Source: an uncultured Actinomycetes bacterium (GTDB taxonomy: Bacteria; Actinomycetota; Actinomycetes; Mycobacteriales; Nakamurellaceae). From it: 56,707 bases of DNA. The notes beneath the pieces are model-generated. The model had not been told where the DNA came from and did not search any database. It was given only the letters and a program-made list of their open reading frames with translations. The stretch spans positions 1 to 56,707 of the forward strand of contig CALANS010000008.1 of assembly GCA_937926105.1 (NCBI GenBank), in the 5' to 3' direction. Position numbers and translations under genes: made by a program. Positions 52,935 through 56,707 of this stretch are shown piece by piece (the stretch's first letter is position 1; each line of letters starts with the position of its first letter).

Positions 52935-53664
52935 TCGCCGCCTCTCCCGGATTGTCACGGAGATAGCGGATGATCAACGCGGACAGAGCATGGCCAGCAC
53001 GACCGCGCGCGCGTACGACGAGTTGCGCACGATCCTGCTGTCGGGTGCCTATCCACCGAACACCCGCTTGACCGAGGCCGATCTGACGGCACGTCTGGGG
53101 ATTTCCCGCGGCACGCTGCGGTCGGTGCTGGCCCGCCTGGTGCAAAAGGGCTACCTAGTCAGCGAGGCCAATCGAGGAGTCTGGACCAGGTACTTCTCTG
53201 TTGATGAAGCGCAGGAGATCCTGGAGACGCGGGAGTTGCTGGAGTCGGCGCTCGCCGCCCGGGCCGCGCAGCGGGCCACGAACGAGGACATCGCCGGGCT
53301 CAAAGAGATCGTCCAGCAGATGTCCGAAGTCGATCACGCGGGGGGCCGGGAAGAGTATTCGCGGCTGATCCGTCACTTCCATGAACGAATCCGCGAGACC
53401 GCGCGACAGCAGACGCTGAGCAACTACATCGAGATGCTGCTGTACCCGTTGGTGCTTCGCCAATATCGTCCGATCGACGCATCCCGCCCGCGCCCCGATT
53501 CGCTGGCCGAGCAGCAGGCGATCTTGAGTGCCATCGTGACGCACAATCCCGATGCCGCCGCCGCCGCGATGCGCCACCACGTGTCCGCCGCGCACAGCGT
53601 CCTGCATCTGACCGAGCCGGACTCGGAGCCGACCGAGGGACGCGCCAGTGGCGCCAAGAGCTGA
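52921..53664 (+). CDS. GntR family regulator, FCD (FadR-type) subgroup
   Basis: 247 residues; AAGGAG 7 nt upstream of the ATG, overlapping the amidohydrolase gene. Winged helix at about 30-95 (ARAYDELRTILLSGAYPPNT, LTEADLTARLGISRGTLRSV), then an all-helical FCD ligand domain (about 100-230) with ETRELLESALAARAA, a metal/ligand-type His in LIRHFHERI, and a late AMRHHVSAAHSVL. Local regulator of the island: four GT-N3-AC sites lie in the two island promoters. It probably represses both directions until a pathway acid binds. Confidence 0.9.
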   Translation: MPTADRRLSRIVTEIADDQRGQSMASTTARAYDELRTILLSGAYPPNTRLTEADLTARLGISRGTLRSVLARLVQKGYLVSEANRGVWTRYFSVDEAQEILETRELLESALAARAAQRATNEDIAGLKEIVQQMSEVDHAGGREEYSRLIRHFHERIRETARQQTLSNYIEMLLYPLVLRQYRPIDASRPRPDSLAEQQAILSAIVTHNPDAAAAAMRHHVSAAHSVLHLTEPDSEPTEGRASGAKS

Positions 53665-53769
53665 CGGGTCTCGCTCGCTTCGTCGTTCATGCGGCGCCCG
53701 ATGGTTCGCCCGGCTACGCGGCCGGACCTGCCACTGCGTGGCCAGAGGCGCCATCAGTGCAGGCTCCGC

Positions 53770-56178
53770 TCACGGCCAGGCGCTGAGTTGGACCGAGCTG
53801 CCGGACTGCACCAGGGTTCCCGGGTCGGGCTGCTGGCCGGTGACGACGGCGGCGTCCCCGCCGAACAGCGCGTGGACCGTGAAGGTCAGCCCGCGGTCGG
53901 TCAGCTGCTGCCGCGCGTAGCCCACCGACATGCCCTGCAACGACGGGACGGTGACGGCGTCCGAGCCGATCACCGTCACCGCGGGGTGCGCCGGATCTAT
54001 CCGGGTGCCGGCGGGCGGATCCGTGCGCACCACCGCGCCGCCGGCCACGGTCTCGGAGAACTCGGTGGCGCCGACGGTCACGTCGAATCCGGCGTCGCGG
54101 AGGTCCTGGGCGGCCTGCTGGATCGGCACCCCCGCGACGTCCGGGACCGCTCGGGATACCGCCAGTACCAGCGAAACGGGCGAGCCGTGCCGCACGGTCC
54201 GTCCGGCTGGTGGGTCGGTGCCCAGCACGGTGCCGGGCGGCTGGTTCGCGTCGAACGAGGTTTGCGGCGGGCCGATGGTGAAACCCGCTACCAGCAGCTT
54301 GTTCCGGGCATCCTCGGGCAGCTTTCCGGCGACCGGGGGCACCTGCTCCGGCACCGGGCCGAGGGACCGGATCAGCAACACCTCGGCGCCGATGTCGGTG
54401 TCCCGCCCGGCCGCCGGGTCGGTGCGGACCACGGTGCCGGCCGGGATCGCGTTGTCGTAGACGTCGGCGCCCTCGTCGGTGACCGGTCGTAGGTCCGCCG
54501 CGCGGATCATCGAGCGCGCCGCCGCCACTGCGGTGCCGGCTTCGATGCGGGGCACCACGGGCCGGCCGCTGGAGACGACCAGGGTGATCGTGGCGCCGCG
54601 CAACTGTCTGCTGCCGCCGGTCGGATCGGCTGACACCACCTCGCCGCTGGGCGTGGCGTCGTCGTGGGCGGTGGTCAGCGCGGGGATCAGCCCGGCGTCC
54701 CGGATGGCCCGCACGGCCTGGTCCGCGGGGGTGCCCTGCACGGGTGGCGCGCTGGTCCACCGGCCGCCCAGCCACCAGCCGCCGAACGCCGCAGCCCCGG
54801 CGACCAGCAGCACCACCGCCAGCACGATCAGCCGGATCCGCCAGCGTCGTCGGTGGCGTCGCAGCCGCTCCGTGGTGTGCATTGCGGCGCCGCGCGCACC
54901 GCGCCGTCGGCCGCGCCGGGTGCCGGCGGCGGATCTGGTGCCCTCCGCCGAGGTGATGCGGTCGGGCCGGCCCGCCCGGGCCGTGGCGCGCCCGGCGATC
55001 TGAGTGTGCTGGCTGCCGGCATCCCGCGCGAGGGTGGGGGAGGCCCCCGTCGTCGAGCGCGGTCCGCCGACGCGGGGGTGGCCGGCCTGTTGGCCGCCCG
55101 GCCCTCCGGCGGTGCCGTCGTGCTGCCGCCCGCCGGCATCGGCACCGCGGTCGGTGGCCCCGCTGCCGTGCCCGGCGCCGATCGGATGCCGGGGCGGTCG
55201 TGGCACCGGGACAGGCATCAGCGACAGCCCCACCTCGCGCCGGGCATCTCGCAGCCGGCGCAGCAGGTCGGCGGCGTTCACCGGCCGAGCCAGCGCATCC
55301 CGGCTGGTCGCCGCGTCGATTGCGGCGGCAATGCCCACCGGAACCCCGGGCGCCTCGTCGGCCACCGGCGGCACGTCGGAGTGCACGTGCTGGTAGGCCA
55401 CCGACAGCGGGTTGTCGCCGCCGAACGGGGGATGCCCGGTGAGCATCTCGTAGCCCACGATGCCGGCCGAGTACACGTCCGACCGCTCGTCCGCGGCGCC
55501 GGTGGCGACCTGCTCCGGCGAGAGGTACGCCACCGTACCCAGGATCACGTTGCCGGTCGCCATGGTCGTCGACGTCACCGCGCGCACCAGCCCGAAGTCG
55601 GCGACCTTCACCTCACCGCGCGCGGAGATCAGCACGTTCTCCGGCTTGACGTCCCGGTGCACCAAACCTGCCGCGTGCGCAGCCGCCAGCGCGGACAGCA
55701 CCGGCTCCAGCACCGACAGCGCCACCGGCACCGACAGCGCCCCCCGCTGGTGCAGCAGGTCGCGCAGCGTGCCGCCGTCCACCAGCTCCATCACCAGGAA
55801 CACGTGCTCGCCGTCTTGGCCCTGGTCGTACACGCCCACCACGTGCGGGTCGTCCAGTCCCGCTGCCGCCCGTGCCTCCCGCTCGAACCGGGCCAGGAAG
55901 GTCGGATCCGCCGCGTACTGCGGTGTCATCACTTTGATCGCCACCGGCCGGTCCAGCCGCAGGTCGACGCCGCGGAACACGGTGGACATGCCGCCCCGGG
56001 CCAGCCGGGGGCCGACCCGGTACCGGCCTTCCAGCAGCAGCCCGGTCATGGACCCGTGCGAGCCCTGCCGAGCAGCGCCCGACCCGGCAGCGCCGGACCG
56101 GGCAGCGCCGGACCGGGCGGCGCCGGTTCGGGAATCCCGACCGCCGCGCCCCCCCGCTGGCTCCGCCGGTGTGCGCAC
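53770..56178 (-). CDS. pknL: PASTA-domain Ser/Thr protein kinase (PknL)
   Basis: 802 residues from GTG at 56178; TAGGAT 7 nt upstream suggests a leaderless mRNA (ATG 56049 is possible). The kinase domain (about 50-310) has LARGGMSTVFRG, the Lys in VAIKV, LVHRDVKPENVLIS, VADFGLVRA and LGTVAYLSPEQ, close to M. tuberculosis PknL. A long basic linker leads to one membrane helix (about 450-470), then five PASTA repeats that should face the wall and sense muropeptides or lipid II. M. tuberculosis PknL lacks PASTA repeats. The first 43 residues are Gly/Ala/Arg/Ser-rich repeats of about 5 residues. Confidence 0.92.
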   Translation of the reverse strand: MRTPAEPAGGRGGRDSRTGAARSGAARSGAAGSGAARQGSHGSMTGLLLEGRYRVGPRLARGGMSTVFRGVDLRLDRPVAIKVMTPQYAADPTFLARFEREARAAAGLDDPHVVGVYDQGQDGEHVFLVMELVDGGTLRDLLHQRGALSVPVALSVLEPVLSALAAAHAAGLVHRDVKPENVLISARGEVKVADFGLVRAVTSTTMATGNVILGTVAYLSPEQVATGAADERSDVYSAGIVGYEMLTGHPPFGGDNPLSVAYQHVHSDVPPVADEAPGVPVGIAAAIDAATSRDALARPVNAADLLRRLRDARREVGLSLMPVPVPRPPRHPIGAGHGSGATDRGADAGGRQHDGTAGGPGGQQAGHPRVGGPRSTTGASPTLARDAGSQHTQIAGRATARAGRPDRITSAEGTRSAAGTRRGRRRGARGAAMHTTERLRRHRRRWRIRLIVLAVVLLVAGAAAFGGWWLGGRWTSAPPVQGTPADQAVRAIRDAGLIPALTTAHDDATPSGEVVSADPTGGSRQLRGATITLVVSSGRPVVPRIEAGTAVAAARSMIRAADLRPVTDEGADVYDNAIPAGTVVRTDPAAGRDTDIGAEVLLIRSLGPVPEQVPPVAGKLPEDARNKLLVAGFTIGPPQTSFDANQPPGTVLGTDPPAGRTVRHGSPVSLVLAVSRAVPDVAGVPIQQAAQDLRDAGFDVTVGATEFSETVAGGAVVRTDPPAGTRIDPAHPAVTVIGSDAVTVPSLQGMSVGYARQQLTDRGLTFTVHALFGGDAAVVTGQQPDPGTLVQSGSSVQLSAWP

Positions 56179-56185
56179 GTCGCCA

Positions 56186-56191
56186 ATCCTA
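56186..56191 (-). promoter_or_regulatory. -10 box of pknL (leaderless)
   Basis: TAGGAT on the minus strand, 7 nt before the GTG. The start of the divergent gene is 95 bp away. Confidence 0.5.
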
Positions 56192-56260
56192 GGAAGCCGA
56201 TGCGTCCGAGGCCGGAGTTCGGGCCCGGCCCGGGATGTCGGAAGTGGCCGGAGCGCTGGT

Positions 56261-56266
56261 TAGGGT
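56261..56266 (+). promoter_or_regulatory. -10 box of the Rv2175c-type gene (leaderless)
   Basis: TAGGGT 6 nt before the GTG, no Shine-Dalgarno sequence. Confidence 0.55.
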
Positions 56267-56272
56267 GAGCCC

Positions 56273-56614
56273 GTGACGCACAGTTCCGGCCCGACCTACC
56301 TGCCCGTCCCCGACATCGCCGAGCAGCTCGGACTGGTGGTGACCAAGGTCCACCAGCTGGTGCGAGACCGGACCCTGCTCGCGGTGCGCCGGGAATCGAT
56401 CCTGCGGATCCCGGCGGAGTTCGTCGCCGACGGGCAGGTCGTCAAGGGCCTGCCCGGCACCATCACGCTGCTCGCCGACGGCGGATACTCCGACCAGGAA
56501 ATCATCGACTGGCTGTTCGCCGAGGACTCGTCACTGCCGGGCAGCCCGATCGCCTCGCTGCGCGCCGGTCGCAGCCGCGAGGTGCACCGCCGCGCGCAGA
56601 CCGCGGGGTTCTAG
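56273..56614 (+). CDS. Rv2175c-family helix-turn-helix DNA-binding protein
   Basis: 113 residues from GTG at 56273. YLPVPDIAEQLGLVVTKVHQLVRDR is the helix-turn-helix, followed by a small wing and a C-terminal region (GYSDQEIIDWLFAEDSSLPG, then SLRAGRSREVHRRAQ) conserved in the family. In M. tuberculosis Rv2175c is phosphorylated by PknL on an N-terminal Thr, which lowers DNA binding; here Thr2 and Thr8 are candidates. Divergent from pknL across 94 bp, each with its own -10 box. Confidence 0.93.
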   Translation: MTHSSGPTYLPVPDIAEQLGLVVTKVHQLVRDRTLLAVRRESILRIPAEFVADGQVVKGLPGTITLLADGGYSDQEIIDWLFAEDSSLPGSPIASLRAGRSREVHRRAQTAGF

Positions 56615-56630
56615 TCAGCGCCGCGGGCTT

Positions 56631-56707
56631 CTAGACAGCTCCAGACAGCTCCAGACAGCTCGAGACAGCTCGAGACAGCTCGAGACAGCTCGAGACAGCT
56701 CGAGACA
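56631..56707. repeat. 10-bp tandem array running off the window
   Basis: Seven full units of CNAGACAGCT (third base changes from T through C to G, the last four identical CGAGACAGCT) plus a 7-bp partial unit at the edge. It begins 16 bp after the Rv2175c-type stop codon; total length is unknown. Confidence 0.95.

Noticed and set aside
56631..56707. CRISPR array
   Set aside because: Repeats are 10 bp and contiguous, with no spacers and no cas genes.

Overview
The window is high-GC, gene-dense DNA from an actinobacterium (Actinomycetota). The evidence is the bcc-aa3 respiratory genes (ctaC-ctaF, ctaE-qcrC-qcrA-qcrB), GlnA2-type glutamine synthetase, AdoK-type adenosine kinase, PimB-type mannosyltransferase, type II DAHP synthase, a PknL/Rv2175c pair, many GTG starts and many apparently leaderless genes. 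Gene order from about 7 kb to 36 kb, and again from 53.8 kb to the end, follows the Mycobacterium tuberculosis Rv2175c-Rv2204c neighbourhood as I remember it. This suggests a Frankiales/Nakamurellales/Pseudonocardiales-like relative; genus cannot be fixed from sequence alone.

Layout. 1-7.2 kb: 5' part of ctaD, a small SPOR-like gene, a secreted S33 peptidase lipoprotein, an ATP-grasp protein divergent from glnA2, then a TetR/DUF2087/DUF3043 group. 7.3-17.4 kb: A-type Fe-S carrier, adenosine kinase, asparagine synthetase, and the cytochrome bcc-aa3 genes, with a strong two-way terminator between ctaF and qcrB. 17.7-23.4 kb: pseudo-receiver plus trpD, a stand-alone RAM-domain protein, an exonuclease/GIY-YIG fusion, an NYN-domain protein and a small CxxC protein. 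23.4-36.0 kb: a c-di-AMP (ydaO-type) riboswitch leading an NlpC/P60 cell-wall hydrolase, pimB, metallophosphoesterase, SRPBCC, ArsA-like ATPase, ROK kinase, a MazF-type toxin-antitoxin pair, lipid-related enzymes, exoribonuclease and aroG.

36.2-53.7 kb: a catabolic island of 16 genes sits exactly where M. tuberculosis has aroG next to pknL. It encodes an Fe3+/thiamine-type ABC importer (lipoprotein, fused permease, ATPase), three paralogous proteins of the 4,5-dihydroxyphthalate decarboxylase family, two PDC-lactonase-like amidohydrolases, a clear LigJ-type 4-oxalomesaconate hydratase, an RraA/LigK-type aldolase, a fumarylacetoacetate-hydrolase-family enzyme, a DUF6282 metallohydrolase, a thiamine-diphosphate enzyme, an HpcH/HpaI aldolase, a CoxG-like protein and a GntR/FCD regulator. 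Four GT-N3-AC operator-like sites lie only in its two promoter regions; one covers the -10 box of a near-consensus promoter in front of the ABC importer. Together the genes look like uptake and breakdown of an aromatic or pyrone carboxylic acid to pyruvate-level products, but no ring-cleavage dioxygenase is present. This is the most novel part of the window.

53.8-56.7 kb: pknL with five PASTA repeats, divergent from the Rv2175c-type DNA-binding gene, then a 10-bp tandem array running off the end. No tRNA, rRNA, CRISPR array or insertion sequence was seen.
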